Source: Winogradskya consettensis | Lineage (GTDB): Bacteria > Actinomycetota > Actinomycetes > Mycobacteriales > Micromonosporaceae | Length of the DNA stretch: 64,000 nucleotides | Reading direction: 5' to 3' | NCBI RefSeq assembly: GCF_018332715.1 | Contig: NZ_BOQP01000058.1 | Span: 42,832-106,831 of the forward strand | Shown here: positions 42,890 to 52,058 of the stretch, in pieces | How positions within the stretch are numbered: the stretch's first letter is position 1 | Layout of the letters: every line of letters begins with the position of its first letter | The notes under the pieces: generated by a model | Told to the model about the DNA's origin: nothing | Databases searched by the model: none | Seen by the model: only the letters and a program-made list of their open reading frames with translations | Made by a program: the position numbers and the translations under genes

Positions 42890-45628
42890 GTGGCCACGGA
42901 ACGCAAGCGCCCGGTGATCAGTGACGGCCTGCCGAGCCAGCTTCCGGACATCGACCCCGAGGAAACAAGCGAGTGGGTCGAGTCGCTCGACGGAGTCATC
43001 GACGAAGCCGGGCCCAAGAGAGCCCGTTATGTGATGCTGCGCCTGCTGGAACGCGCCCGTGAGCGACAGGTCGGCGTCCCGCCCCTGACCTCGACCGATT
43101 ACATCAACACGATCCCGCCCGAGCAGGAGCCCTGGTTCCCCGGCGACGAGTTCGTGGAGCGGCGCATCCGGGCGTACATCCGATGGAACGCCGCGATGCT
43201 GGTGCACCGCGCGCAGCGCCCGCAGATCGGCGTGGGCGGTCACATCTCGACCTACGCGTCGAGCGCCAGCCTCTACGAGGTCGGCATGAACCACTTCTTC
43301 CGCGGCAAGGACCACCCCGGCGGCGGCGACCACATCTTCTTCCAGGGCCACGCCTCCCCCGGCATGTACGCCCGCGCGTACCTCGAGGGCCGGCTGACCG
43401 AGAACGACCTGGACGGCTTCCGCCAGGAGTTGTCGCACCCGGGTGGCGGCCTGCCGAGCTACCCGCACCCGCGGCTGATGCCGGACTTCTGGGAGTTCCC
43501 GACGGTCAGCATGGGCATCGGCCCGCTGAACGCGATCTACCAGGCCCGGTTCAACCGTTACCTGCACAACCGCGGCATCAAGGACACCAGCCAGCAGCAC
43601 GTCTGGGCGTTCCTCGGCGACGGCGAGATGGACGAGGTCGAGTCGCTCGGCGCGATCGGCCTGGCCGCCCGCGAGGAGCTCGACAACCTCACCTTCGTGA
43701 TCAACTGCAACCTGCAGCGGCTCGACGGCCCGGTCCGGGGCAACGGCAAGGTCATCCAGGAGCTGGAGTCGTTCTTCCGCGGCGCCGGCTGGAACGTCAT
43801 CAAGGTCGTCTGGGGCCGCGAGTGGGACGCCCTGCTCGCCAAGGACACCGACGGCGCGCTGGTCAACCTGATGAACACCACGCCGGACGGCGACTTCCAG
43901 ACGTACAAGGGCGAGTCCGGCGCGTACGTGCGGGAGAACTTCTTCGGCCGTGACCCGCGCACCCGCAAGCTGGTCGAGGGCATGTCCGACGACGACGTGT
44001 GGAACCTCAAGCGCGGTGGTCACGACTACCGCAAGCTCTACGCCGCGTACAAGGCCGCCACCGAGCACACCGGCCAGCCGACGGTCATCCTGGCGCACAC
44101 CATCAAGGGCTGGACCCTGGGCTCGCACTTCGAGGCCCGCAACGCCACGCACCAGATGAAGAAGTTGACCCTGGACGACCTCAAGGGCTTCCGGGACCGG
44201 CTCTACCTCGACATCAGCGACAAGCAGCTCGAGGAGAACCCGTACCTCCCGCCGTACTTCCACCCCGGTGCGAAGTCCGACGAGATGCAGTACCTCCAGG
44301 AGCGCCGGCGCGAGCTGGGCGGCTACGTGCCGACCCGGCGCACCAAGCCGAAGACGCTGGCGATCCCGGAGTCGAAGACGTTCGGTGACGTCAAGCGCGG
44401 GTCGGGCAAGCAGAAGATCGCCACCACGATGGCCTTCGTACGCCTGCTCAAGGATCTGATGCGCGACAAGGAGTTCGGGGCCCGCTGGGTGCCGATCATC
44501 CCGGACGAGGCGCGTACGTTCGGCATGGACTCGCTCTTCCCGACGAAGAAGATCTACTCCCCGCACGGCCAGACGTACACGTCGGTGGACCGGGAGCTCT
44601 TCCTGTCGTACAAGGAGTCGACGACCGGGCAGATCCTGCACGAGGGGATCAACGAGGCCGGCTCGACCGCCAGCTTCATCGCCGCGGGCACGTCGTATGC
44701 AACCCACGACGAGCCGATGATCCCGCTGTACATCTTCTACTCGATGTTCGGCTTCCAGCGCACGGCGGACGAGCTGTGGGCCGCCTCGGACCAGATGACC
44801 CGGGGCTTCCTGCTGGGCGCGACCGCGGGACGCACCACGCTCAACGGTGAGGGCCTGCAGCACGAGGACGGCCACTCCCTGCTGATCGCCGCGACCAACC
44901 CCGCGGTGGTGGCGTACGACCCGGCGTTCGCGTTCGAGATCGCGCATATCGTCGAGCGTGGCCTGCACCGGATGTACGGCGAGCACCAGGAGAACGTCTA
45001 CTACTACCTGACGATCTACAACGAGCCGATCCTGCAGCCCGCGGAACCGGCCGACGTCGACGTCGAGGGCCTGCTCAAGGGCATCTACCGCTACGCCGCG
45101 GCGCCGCAGACGACCGGTCCGAAGGCGCAGATCCTCGCCTCCGGCACGGGCATGCAGTGGGCGATCAAGGCGCAGGAGCTGCTCGCTCAGGACTGGGGCG
45201 TCAGCGCCGATGTCTGGTCGGTGACCTCGTGGACCGAGCTGCGCCGCGACGCGGTGGAGACCGAGGAGCACAACCTGCTCAACCCGGGCGAGCCGGGGCG
45301 CAAGCCGTACATCCAGACCAAGCTGGAAGGCACGGAGGGCCCGGTCGTCGCGGTCAGCGACTGGATGCGGGCCGTCCCCGACCTGATCAGCCGCTGGGTG
45401 CCGAACGACTACACGTCGCTGGGCACGGACGGCTTCGGCATGAGCGACACGCGGCACGCCCTGCGCCGCCACTTCCACGTGGACGCGGAGTCGGTGGCCG
45501 TGGCGACGCTGCGCCAGCTCGCGCTGCGCGGCAAGGTCCCGGCGCACGTGCCGGCCGAGGCCGCCAAGAAGTACGCGATCGACGACGTCAGCGCGGCTCC
45601 GGTCGGGGAGACCGGCGGCGACAGCTGA
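42890..45628 (+). CDS. aceE: Pyruvate dehydrogenase E1 component (homodimeric)
   Basis: A 912-residue homodimeric E1 of the pyruvate dehydrogenase complex. It decarboxylates pyruvate with thiamine diphosphate and transfers acetyl to lipoyl-E2. The TPP/Mg2+ site is FLGDGEMDEVESLGAIGLA to NLTFVINCNLQRLDG (about residues 240-275). The active-site loop MNHFFRGKDHPGGGDHIFFQGH and the C-terminal INEAGSTASF and GFGMSDTRHALRRHF segments are typical. The GTG at 42890 is correctly spaced from AGAGGA; an ATG two codons upstream touches the ribosome site. Transcription ends at the hairpin after 45645. Confidence 0.96.
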   Translation: MATERKRPVISDGLPSQLPDIDPEETSEWVESLDGVIDEAGPKRARYVMLRLLERARERQVGVPPLTSTDYINTIPPEQEPWFPGDEFVERRIRAYIRWNAAMLVHRAQRPQIGVGGHISTYASSASLYEVGMNHFFRGKDHPGGGDHIFFQGHASPGMYARAYLEGRLTENDLDGFRQELSHPGGGLPSYPHPRLMPDFWEFPTVSMGIGPLNAIYQARFNRYLHNRGIKDTSQQHVWAFLGDGEMDEVESLGAIGLAAREELDNLTFVINCNLQRLDGPVRGNGKVIQELESFFRGAGWNVIKVVWGREWDALLAKDTDGALVNLMNTTPDGDFQTYKGESGAYVRENFFGRDPRTRKLVEGMSDDDVWNLKRGGHDYRKLYAAYKAATEHTGQPTVILAHTIKGWTLGSHFEARNATHQMKKLTLDDLKGFRDRLYLDISDKQLEENPYLPPYFHPGAKSDEMQYLQERRRELGGYVPTRRTKPKTLAIPESKTFGDVKRGSGKQKIATTMAFVRLLKDLMRDKEFGARWVPIIPDEARTFGMDSLFPTKKIYSPHGQTYTSVDRELFLSYKESTTGQILHEGINEAGSTASFIAAGTSYATHDEPMIPLYIFYSMFGFQRTADELWAASDQMTRGFLLGATAGRTTLNGEGLQHEDGHSLLIAATNPAVVAYDPAFAFEIAHIVERGLHRMYGEHQENVYYYLTIYNEPILQPAEPADVDVEGLLKGIYRYAAAPQTTGPKAQILASGTGMQWAIKAQELLAQDWGVSADVWSVTSWTELRRDAVETEEHNLLNPGEPGRKPYIQTKLEGTEGPVVAVSDWMRAVPDLISRWVPNDYTSLGTDGFGMSDTRHALRRHFHVDAESVAVATLRQLALRGKVPAHVPAEAAKKYAIDDVSAAPVGETGGDS

Positions 45629-45644
45629 TCAGCAACGCGTAAGG

Positions 45645-45686
45645 GAGGGATGTGCCGCGTATTACGCGGCGCATCCCTCAGTTTTT
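45645..45686 (+). terminator. Rho-independent terminator of aceE
   Basis: A 16-bp arm (45645-45660) pairs with 45664-45679 around a 3-nt loop with only one G-T wobble, and TTTTT follows at 45682-45686. It lies 17 bp after the aceE stop. It also covers a GTG that would otherwise be the first start of the MCP frame. Confidence 0.9.
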
Positions 45687-45711
45687 GCCCGAGAAGGTCG
45701 AAAAGTCGGGC

Positions 45712-47835
45712 ATGGTGCGTGCTCAGATCAGTCATAAGCTGCTTGCCCTCGGCCTCGGCAGTGTCATCAGTACGGCCGCGGTCCTCGTCGGGGTCGGTGC
45801 CTGGCAGAGCGGTTCGTTCGCCAACCGCACGGACGACCAGGTCCAGCAGCTGACGACCGACGATCTGAACCGCACCTCGGACGAGGTCAACAGGCTGGTC
45901 AGCTCGGTCGGTGACGAGGTGCAGACCGGCGTCAGCAACAGCATGAGCACCGCCAACTCGCTGCTCAAGAAGGCGGGCGGCGCGTCGCTGCAGGACAAGA
46001 CCGTCAAGTGGGCCACGACCAACCAGGTCAGCCAGGCCAAGAGCACCGTGACCCTGCCGCGGATGACCGTGGGCGGCAAGTGGCTGGGCCAGAACACGAG
46101 CTTCGGCACCTCCACCGCGTTCGTGGACGACACCGCCGACCTCACTGGGCGTTCGGTGACCGTCTTCCAGCGGATGAACGACGACGGCGACCTGCTGCGG
46201 GTGGCGACGAACGTCAAGGGCAAGACCGGCAACCGGGTGATCGGTACGTACATCCCGGCGACCGGCGCGGACGGCACCCCGAACGCCGTCGCCGCCGCGA
46301 TCAAGTCGGGTAAGAGCTACAGGGGCGTGGCGCAGGTGGTCGACACCTGGTTCATCACGGCGTACGACCCGATCAAGGACAGCTCCGGGACGGTCATCGG
46401 CGCGCTGTTCGTCGGCGTACCCCAGTCCACCGCCCTGGCGAACCTGACCGACGCGATCGCCGGCAGCAAGATCCGCGAGAACGGCTCGGTGGCGGTGTAC
46501 AGCACGAACAGCGCCGACAAGGGCCGGGTCATCGCCTCCAGCGTCGACGGCGCGGCCGGGACGACCGTGCTGGACGCCACCGATGCCAAGGGCGTGAAGT
46601 ACGTCGAGCAGATCGTCACCGAGGCGGCGAAGCTCACCGGCGACAACACGTTCCGGACCACGTACCAGCTGCCCGGCGCCACCAACGGCAAGGCCGGTAA
46701 CACCATCACCACGGTGTCGTTGTACAAACCCTTCTCCTGGGCGATCGCGGTCAACGGGTACGAGGCCGACACCACCGGAGCCTCCGACGCGGTCCACGAC
46801 GGGCGCCGGGACATGCTGGTCGCGTTCGTCATCGCGGCGCTGCTGATGGCGGTGGCCGGTGGTCTGCTGGCCGCCGGGCAGGCGCGCCGCATCTCGAAGC
46901 GGCTGGGCCGGCTGACCGAGGCCCTGACCCGGCTGGCCAAGCGTGACCTGACAGTCAGGAGCGACGAGAGCGGCACCGACGAGATCGGCCGGGCCGGGAC
47001 GGCGCTCAACACGGCCGTCACCGAGCTGCGGGAGGTCATGGTCGAGGTCACCGGGGCGTCGCACGAGGTGTCGAAGTCGGCCGGGCTGGTCGCGACGACC
47101 GGTGGCGAGCTGACCGGCTCCGCCGCGACCGCCTCCGACCGGGCCGGAGCGGCGAGCCGGGCGGCCGAGGACATCTCGCACGTGGTGCAGACGGTCGCCG
47201 CCGGAGCCGAGGAGATGGGGGCCTCGATCAGCGAGATCTCCAGCAACGCGCAGGACGCGGCCAGGGCCGGGCGCGACGGCGTGGGCCTCACCGCCACCGC
47301 CTCGGGCGTCATCGACGAGCTGCGCGTCTCCACCGGCAAGATCGCGGACGTGGTCCGGCTGATCGCCAGCATCGCCGAGCAGACGAACCTGCTGGCGCTG
47401 AACGCGACGATCGAGGCGGCCCGGGCGGGCGACGCCGGCAAGGGCTTCGCGGTGGTCGCGGGCGAGGTCAAGGATCTGGCCCAGGAGACCGCGAAGGCGA
47501 CCGAGGACGTCACCGCGCGGGTGTCGGCCATCGAGGGTGACACCGCCAAGGCGGTCGAGGCCATCAACGCGATCACGAACACGATCGCCCAGGTCAACGA
47601 CTATCAGACGGCGATCGCCGCGGCGGTCGAGGAGCAGGCCGCGACGACCGCGGAGATGTCGCGCAACATCTCCGAGGTGGCCGTGGGCAGCCAGGAGATC
47701 GCCTCGGGCATCGGCGCGGTCAGCGGGGCCGTGGAGAGCACCCGCGGCGCGGTCCAGGTCTCCCACCAGGCCGCCGAGGAGCTCGACGCGACCGCGCGCC
47801 GGCTCACCGTACTCGTGGACAGGTTTACTGTTTGA
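45712..47835 (+). CDS. Methyl-accepting chemotaxis protein with Cache sensor
   Basis: A 707-residue chemoreceptor. Membrane helix 1 lies near residues 10-32 (LLALGLGSVISTAAVLVGV), a Cache-type extracellular sensor spans about 35-360, helix 2 is near 367-390, and HAMP follows to about 440. The signalling domain contains EQTNLLALNATIEAARAGDA at its tip. It tells CheA about an outside ligand. Its presence fits an actinomycete with motile spores. The ATG at 45712 is chosen because the earlier GTG (45652) is inside the aceE terminator. The 3' end overlaps the convergent gene by 11 bases. Confidence 0.9.
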   Translation: MVRAQISHKLLALGLGSVISTAAVLVGVGAWQSGSFANRTDDQVQQLTTDDLNRTSDEVNRLVSSVGDEVQTGVSNSMSTANSLLKKAGGASLQDKTVKWATTNQVSQAKSTVTLPRMTVGGKWLGQNTSFGTSTAFVDDTADLTGRSVTVFQRMNDDGDLLRVATNVKGKTGNRVIGTYIPATGADGTPNAVAAAIKSGKSYRGVAQVVDTWFITAYDPIKDSSGTVIGALFVGVPQSTALANLTDAIAGSKIRENGSVAVYSTNSADKGRVIASSVDGAAGTTVLDATDAKGVKYVEQIVTEAAKLTGDNTFRTTYQLPGATNGKAGNTITTVSLYKPFSWAIAVNGYEADTTGASDAVHDGRRDMLVAFVIAALLMAVAGGLLAAGQARRISKRLGRLTEALTRLAKRDLTVRSDESGTDEIGRAGTALNTAVTELREVMVEVTGASHEVSKSAGLVATTGGELTGSAATASDRAGAASRAAEDISHVVQTVAAGAEEMGASISEISSNAQDAARAGRDGVGLTATASGVIDELRVSTGKIADVVRLIASIAEQTNLLALNATIEAARAGDAGKGFAVVAGEVKDLAQETAKATEDVTARVSAIEGDTAKAVEAINAITNTIAQVNDYQTAIAAAVEEQAATTAEMSRNISEVAVGSQEIASGIGAVSGAVESTRGAVQVSHQAAEELDATARRLTVLVDRFTV

Positions 47836-48259
47836 TGAACGCGGCGAGCTTGTCGAACTGCTGGTTGGTTCCCTCGATCATGTAGCCCTGGACCACGTCG
47901 TCGGTGTAGCCGGCGAAGTGGTTGGTGAGCTCCGTGCGGCCGTCGCTCAGATCCTTGAGGGTGACGGTCGCGGTGCCTCCGCCGATCCCGCGCTGACCGT
48001 CCCACTCGTACCCGAGCGTGGCGACCGGCTCGACGACGGTGAAGCGCATGTCGGTCGGGAATTCCGTCCCGTCGGGGGCGACCATGGTCAGGCGGAACAC
48101 ACCGCCGGGGCGTACATCCATCTCCACGCTCTCCCGGGGTGTGGTCATGCCGGACGGTCCCCACCAGGCAGCCAGCTGGTCCGGATCGGTCCAGGCCGCC
48201 CAGACGAGCTCGCGGGGAGCGTCGAAGACGCGAACGATGTCGATCTCACGGAAATCCAT
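47825..48259 (-). CDS. SRPBCC / AHSA1-domain protein
   Basis: A 144-residue START-like (AHSA1) protein: IVRVFDAPRELVWAAWTDPDQLAAWWGP at the start and the C-terminal helix FDKLAAFIKQ are diagnostic. It would hold a hydrophobic ligand in a helix-grip fold. The ATG at 48259 overlaps the ArsR stop as TGATG. ArsR-AHSA1 pairs are common, with the regulator controlling the ligand-binding partner. Confidence 0.9.
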   Translation of the reverse strand: MDFREIDIVRVFDAPRELVWAAWTDPDQLAAWWGPSGMTTPRESVEMDVRPGGVFRLTMVAPDGTEFPTDMRFTVVEPVATLGYEWDGQRGIGGGTATVTLKDLSDGRTELTNHFAGYTDDVVQGYMIEGTNQQFDKLAAFIKQ

Positions 48260-48588
48260 CAGGTGCCTTTCATCATGTTTTTGAGGTGGGCGTCGAGCTT
48301 GTCGTAGCTCGACTCCCAGAACTGGCGGTAGCGGTCCACCCACTCGGAAGCCTCCTGCAACCCCTCGGCCTCGAGCTTGCACGGGCGCCACTGGGCCTCG
48401 CGGCCACGGGAGATCAGGCCGGCCCGTTCGAGGACCTTGAGGTGCTTGGAGACGGCGGGCAGGGTCATGGCGAACGGCTCGGCCAGCTCGTTGACGCTCG
48501 CCGGGCCCTGCGCCAGGCGCGCCAGGATGGCCCGGCGCGTGGGGTCGGCGAGGGCGCCGAAGATGACGCTCAGCCGGTCGTCCGCCAC
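48259..48588 (-). CDS. ArsR-family transcriptional repressor
   Basis: A 109-residue winged-helix repressor with the ArsR pattern: FGALADPTRRAILARLAQGPASVNELAEPFAMTLPAVSKHLKVLERAGLI in order. No metal-binding cysteine cluster (CVC) is present, so it senses something other than arsenite. It is the middle gene of a three-gene leftward operon and probably represses it through the site upstream of the first gene. Confidence 0.92.
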   Translation of the reverse strand: MADDRLSVIFGALADPTRRAILARLAQGPASVNELAEPFAMTLPAVSKHLKVLERAGLISRGREAQWRPCKLEAEGLQEASEWVDRYRQFWESSYDKLDAHLKNMMKGT

Positions 48589-48592
48589 CGGA

Positions 48593-49132
48593 TCAGGCCG
48601 GCACGTACGTGATGACCTCGACGCCGGTCTTCGTGCTCCAGGTCCTGGTCAGCGAGAGCGCGACCTTGGTGCCGTCGTGCCACAGCTTGCGCCCCTCGCC
48701 GACGACGACAGGGAAGACCATGATCCGGTACTCGTCGATCAGGTTGTGCCGGGTCAGATAGTTGACCAGCTCGGCGCTGCCGTTGATCAGCAGACTCTCC
48801 GGGCCGGCCTTGAGCCCGGCAACGGCCTCGGCGACCTCGCCGGTCAGGAACGCGGCGTTCCACTCCGGCTCGGTGAGGGTGGTGGTGGCGACGTGCTTGG
48901 GCATCGAGTTCATCTTCTTGCCGAAATGCCCGGTCGCTTCCTCCATGCCGGGCCACGCGGCCTTGAAGCCCTCATAGGTACGCCGTCCGAGCAGCAACGC
49001 GTCCGCCTCCTGCAGGTTCTCGTCCTGCCAGCCGCCGAGCTCGTCGTTGAAATAGGGCCCGCTCCAGCTCGGCTCCTCGAAGACACCGTCGAGCGTCACG
49101 TACTCCACCGCGATGATCTTGCCCATGTCCAT
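48593..49132 (-). CDS. Dihydrofolate-reductase-like (RibD C-terminal) protein
   Basis: A 179-residue stand-alone RibD_C/DHFR-like reductase (IIAVEYVTLDGVFEEPSW, ADALLLGRRTYEGFKAAWPG, LIDEYRIMVFPVVVGEGRKLW). It leads an operon with an ArsR repressor 4 bp downstream and an AHSA1 protein. The combination suggests an NADPH-dependent response to some small molecule. It is distantly related to the other DHFR-like gene in this window. Confidence 0.88.
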   Translation of the reverse strand: MDMGKIIAVEYVTLDGVFEEPSWSGPYFNDELGGWQDENLQEADALLLGRRTYEGFKAAWPGMEEATGHFGKKMNSMPKHVATTTLTEPEWNAAFLTGEVAEAVAGLKAGPESLLINGSAELVNYLTRHNLIDEYRIMVFPVVVGEGRKLWHDGTKVALSLTRTWSTKTGVEVITYVPA

Positions 49133-49154
49133 GACTCCCAGTCTGTCGGTTTGT

Positions 49155-49170
49155 TTAACGCATCGGTTAA
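49155..49170 (-). promoter_or_regulatory. Candidate ArsR operator TTAAC-N6-GTTAA
   Basis: Arms TTAAC (49155-49159) and GTTAA (49166-49170) lie in an AT-rich patch 23-38 bp upstream of the DHFR-like gene, the first gene of the ArsR operon. The patch stands out in GC-rich surroundings and should hold the promoter. Confidence 0.45.
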
Positions 49171-49231
49171 TTAGCTTGTTGGTAAATTACCCAGGTCACG
49201 GCGCTCGCGTCAAGGGCGTATAACCAGAAGC

Positions 49232-50242
49232 GTGAGCCTCGACCAGATCCTGCGGCGGCGGATAGAGCGACAATTCCTCGGCGGGGAGCGGGCAAAGGAC
49301 GCGATAGCCGTCGCGCGCCGCCTCAGCGGGGTGCATGCCCAGGTGGCCGCATCGGCCCAGGCCGCGGTCGCTCTCCGGACGGCAACGGCGGACCTCGACA
49401 GAGCGCTCTACCAGGATCGGACTCTGGTACGCACATGGGCGGCCCGGGGCACCCTGCATCTCCTCCCGGCCGAGGACCTCCCGACCTGGGTGGCAGCGAT
49501 GAGTACGCGCACCCGTGAGACAACCGGCTCCTGGCTCAAGTACCACGGCGTGACGGCCTCGCAGATGACCGACATCATCGCCGCGACACCCGACGTGCTG
49601 GGTGCGGAACCGCTGACCCGTGAGGAACTGGCCACGGCGATCATCGAGACGACCGGGCACGACGACCTCCGGGAGCCGCTGACCCAGGGCTTCGGCGCGA
49701 TCCTCAAACCGCTCGCCTTCCGGGGCCTGCTCTGTTCCGGACCGCCGCGAGGCCGCAACGTCACCTTCGTGGCGCCGCGCGCGTGGCTGGGCGACTGGGA
49801 ACCCGTGCCCACCGACGAGGCCGTCGACCGGCTCGCGCTCGCCTACCTGGACACCTACGGACCGGCCGGCGCCGACGAGTTCGCCCGCTGGTTCGACCTG
49901 AAACCACCGCTGGCCAAGAAGTCGTTCGCGCGCCTCGAGCTGACCGCGGACGGCCTGCCCGCCGACGCGGAGATGCCCCTGGGCGGCGAGACCGTGCACC
50001 TGCTGCCGGCCTTCGACCCGTACGTGGTGGCCAGCACCCGGCAACTCGATCAGATGAGCAGCGGGCCGAAGTCGGCGGTGTCGCGCCCCCAGGGCTGGAT
50101 CTCACCCACCCTGGTGGTCAACGGCCGGATCGAGGGGGTCTGGGAGGAACGGGACGGCAGGCCGGTGATCACCGCGTTCGGCCGGCTGCCGGCCACGGTG
50201 CGCCGGGCCCTCCCCGAGGGGGCGGTGGTCAGCCGGGATTGA
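49232..50242 (+). CDS. Winged-helix DNA-binding protein (HTH_42 / AlkZ-like family)
   Basis: A 336-residue HTH_42 protein. This family includes the AlkZ DNA glycosylase, which opens interstrand crosslinks. The early motif ARRLSGVHAQVAASAQAA corresponds to the site with the catalytic glutamines in AlkZ, but only one Gln of the QxQ pair aligns clearly. Later segments (RTWAARGTLHLLP, HLLPAFDPYVV, PTLVVNGRIEGVWE) are family standard. It may act on damaged DNA or on a self-made genotoxin; no such cluster is seen here. Confidence 0.82.
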   Translation: MSLDQILRRRIERQFLGGERAKDAIAVARRLSGVHAQVAASAQAAVALRTATADLDRALYQDRTLVRTWAARGTLHLLPAEDLPTWVAAMSTRTRETTGSWLKYHGVTASQMTDIIAATPDVLGAEPLTREELATAIIETTGHDDLREPLTQGFGAILKPLAFRGLLCSGPPRGRNVTFVAPRAWLGDWEPVPTDEAVDRLALAYLDTYGPAGADEFARWFDLKPPLAKKSFARLELTADGLPADAEMPLGGETVHLLPAFDPYVVASTRQLDQMSSGPKSAVSRPQGWISPTLVVNGRIEGVWEERDGRPVITAFGRLPATVRRALPEGAVVSRD

Positions 50243-50307
50243 GGCGCCGCGTGGCGCCTTGACCTGCCCGGCGTGAACCTGCTCGACGGGCGCCGTAGTC
50301 TTGGTGG

Positions 50308-51717
50308 GTGACTGTACGAGTACGCTTCGCCCCCTCGCCGACCGGAATGTTCCACGTCGGCGGTGCCCGTTCCGCTCTGCAGAACTGGATCGTCGCCCAC
50401 CAGACCGGTGGCGCGTTCGTCCTGCGCATCGAGGACACCGACGCGGCCCGCAACCGTCCCGAGTGGATCGAGGGCATCATCTCCGCCCTCGACTGGATCG
50501 GCATCGAACGCGGCAGTTACGAGGGCCCCTACTTCCAGTCCTCGTACGCGAGCGAGCACACCGCCGCCGCCACCCGGCTCTACGCCGAGGGCCGCGCCTA
50601 CTACTGCGACTGCACCCGCGAGGACGTCGTCGCGCGGGCCGGCAACACCCACACCGGCTACGACGGCTTCTGCCGGGAGCGCGCGCTCGGCCCCGGCGAG
50701 GGTCGTGCCCTGCGCTTCCGGACGCCCGACGAGGGCAGCACCGTCGTCGTCGACCTGGTCCGGGGCGAGCCGACGTTCGAGAACAAGCTGATCGAGGACT
50801 TCGTCATCGCCCGGAGCAACGGCACCGCCGTGTTCCTGCTCGCCAACGTCGTGGACGACATGACCATGGGCATCACCCACGTCATCCGCGCCGAGGAGCA
50901 CCTGCCCAACACCCCGAAGCAGCAACTGCTCTGGGAGGCGCTCGGGGTCAAGCCCCCGATCTGGGCGCACGTACCGGTCATCGTCAACGAGAAGCGCCAG
51001 AAGCTCTCCAAGCGCCGCGACAAGGTGGCCCTGGAGTCGTACCGCGACGAGGGCTATCTCGCCGCCGCCATGCGCAACTATCTGCTGCTGCTCGGCTGGG
51101 CGCCCACCGGCGACCGCGAGATCGTGCCGTGGCAGGTCATGGAGGACGAGTTCCGGCTCGAGGACGTCAACCACTCCCCCGCGTTCTTCGACGTCAAGAA
51201 GCTGCGGGCGTTCAACGGCGAGTACATCCGCGCGCTGTCGTCGGAGGAGTTCGCCGCGGTGTGCGCGCCGTGGCTGGGCGGCACCGAGACCATCGCGGCC
51301 CCGCCGTGGGACCCGGAGGCGTTCGACTTCCAGGTCTTCGCCGACGTCGCGCCGCTCGCCCAGACCCGCATCGCGGTGCTGAGCGAGATCGTCGACTACG
51401 TGGACTTCCTGTTCCTGGCCGAGCCGGTCAGCGACGAGCAGTCCTGGAACAAGGCGATGAAGGAGGGTGCGGGCGACATCCTCGACGCCGCCGCGGCCGC
51501 CTTCGGCGCTCTCGAGCAGTGGGCCGCCGAGCCGTTGAAGGCCGCGCTCGAGAAGGTCGGCGAGGAGCGCGGGCTCAAGCTGGGCAAGACCCAGGCACCG
51601 GTGCGGGTCGCGGTCACCGGGCGTACGGTCGGCCTCCCGCTCTTCGAATCTCTCGAGGTCCTCGGCCGGGAGAAGACCCTCGCGCGGCTCGCAGCGGCCC
51701 GCCAGAAGGTGGCCTGA
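50308..51717 (+). CDS. gltX: Glutamyl-tRNA synthetase
   Basis: A 469-residue class I synthetase that charges tRNA-Glu (and possibly tRNA-Gln, corrected by GatCAB). The HIGH-type motif is RFAPSPTGMFHVGGAR (HVGG), and the KMSKS motif is KRQKLSKRRD near residue 235. DCTRED and GEGRALRFRT lie in the acceptor-binding region, and the helical C-terminal domain reads the anticodon. It starts with GTG at 50308 and is followed by a symmetric hairpin. Nothing suggests a duplicate or truncated copy. Confidence 0.96.
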   Translation: MTVRVRFAPSPTGMFHVGGARSALQNWIVAHQTGGAFVLRIEDTDAARNRPEWIEGIISALDWIGIERGSYEGPYFQSSYASEHTAAATRLYAEGRAYYCDCTREDVVARAGNTHTGYDGFCRERALGPGEGRALRFRTPDEGSTVVVDLVRGEPTFENKLIEDFVIARSNGTAVFLLANVVDDMTMGITHVIRAEEHLPNTPKQQLLWEALGVKPPIWAHVPVIVNEKRQKLSKRRDKVALESYRDEGYLAAAMRNYLLLLGWAPTGDREIVPWQVMEDEFRLEDVNHSPAFFDVKKLRAFNGEYIRALSSEEFAAVCAPWLGGTETIAAPPWDPEAFDFQVFADVAPLAQTRIAVLSEIVDYVDFLFLAEPVSDEQSWNKAMKEGAGDILDAAAAAFGALEQWAAEPLKAALEKVGEERGLKLGKTQAPVRVAVTGRTVGLPLFESLEVLGREKTLARLAAARQKVA

Positions 51718-51735
51718 ACTATTTCGTGACCATTT

Positions 51736-51773
51736 CGGTACACGCTCACTGAGAATTCAGTGCGCGTGTACCG
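51736..51773 (+). terminator. Hairpin downstream of gltX
   Basis: CGGTACACGC (51736-51745) pairs with GCGTGTACCG (51764-51773), and an inner CACTGA/TCAGTG stem extends the hairpin. There is no T-run. It starts 18 bp after the gltX stop. Confidence 0.7.
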
Positions 51774-52058
51774 ATTGGTGCAACGTCCTGGTCAGCCGCT
51801 CGCGTCATAGGGGTAGAGGTATCCGCAGGACGGGTGACCGGGCGCTCCGGAACTTGCCCCTGCTGGGTACTATTCGCCCGCTGATCAGCTCTGTCGGCGT
51901 ACCCTCCTCGCCCTTGCACCGGGTCTGTTCCGGATGGCTCCAAAGGTCGTGGCCCGGGATGCGGCCGGGGCCGTCTGCGGGGAAGCTGTGAACCGGGGTT
52001 CGTCAGAACCAGGGGTGCGGCGGACCATGTCCATCACCAAGGCGGGGGAGGCCGGACG

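Noticed and set aside
42845..45547. A 900-codon open frame antisense to aceE
   Set aside because: It is a third-codon-position shadow of aceE and has no family features.
45409..47766. A 785-codon open frame antisense to the chemoreceptor
   Set aside because: It mirrors the MCP coding frame and contains only low-information Asp/Arg/Gly-rich sequence.
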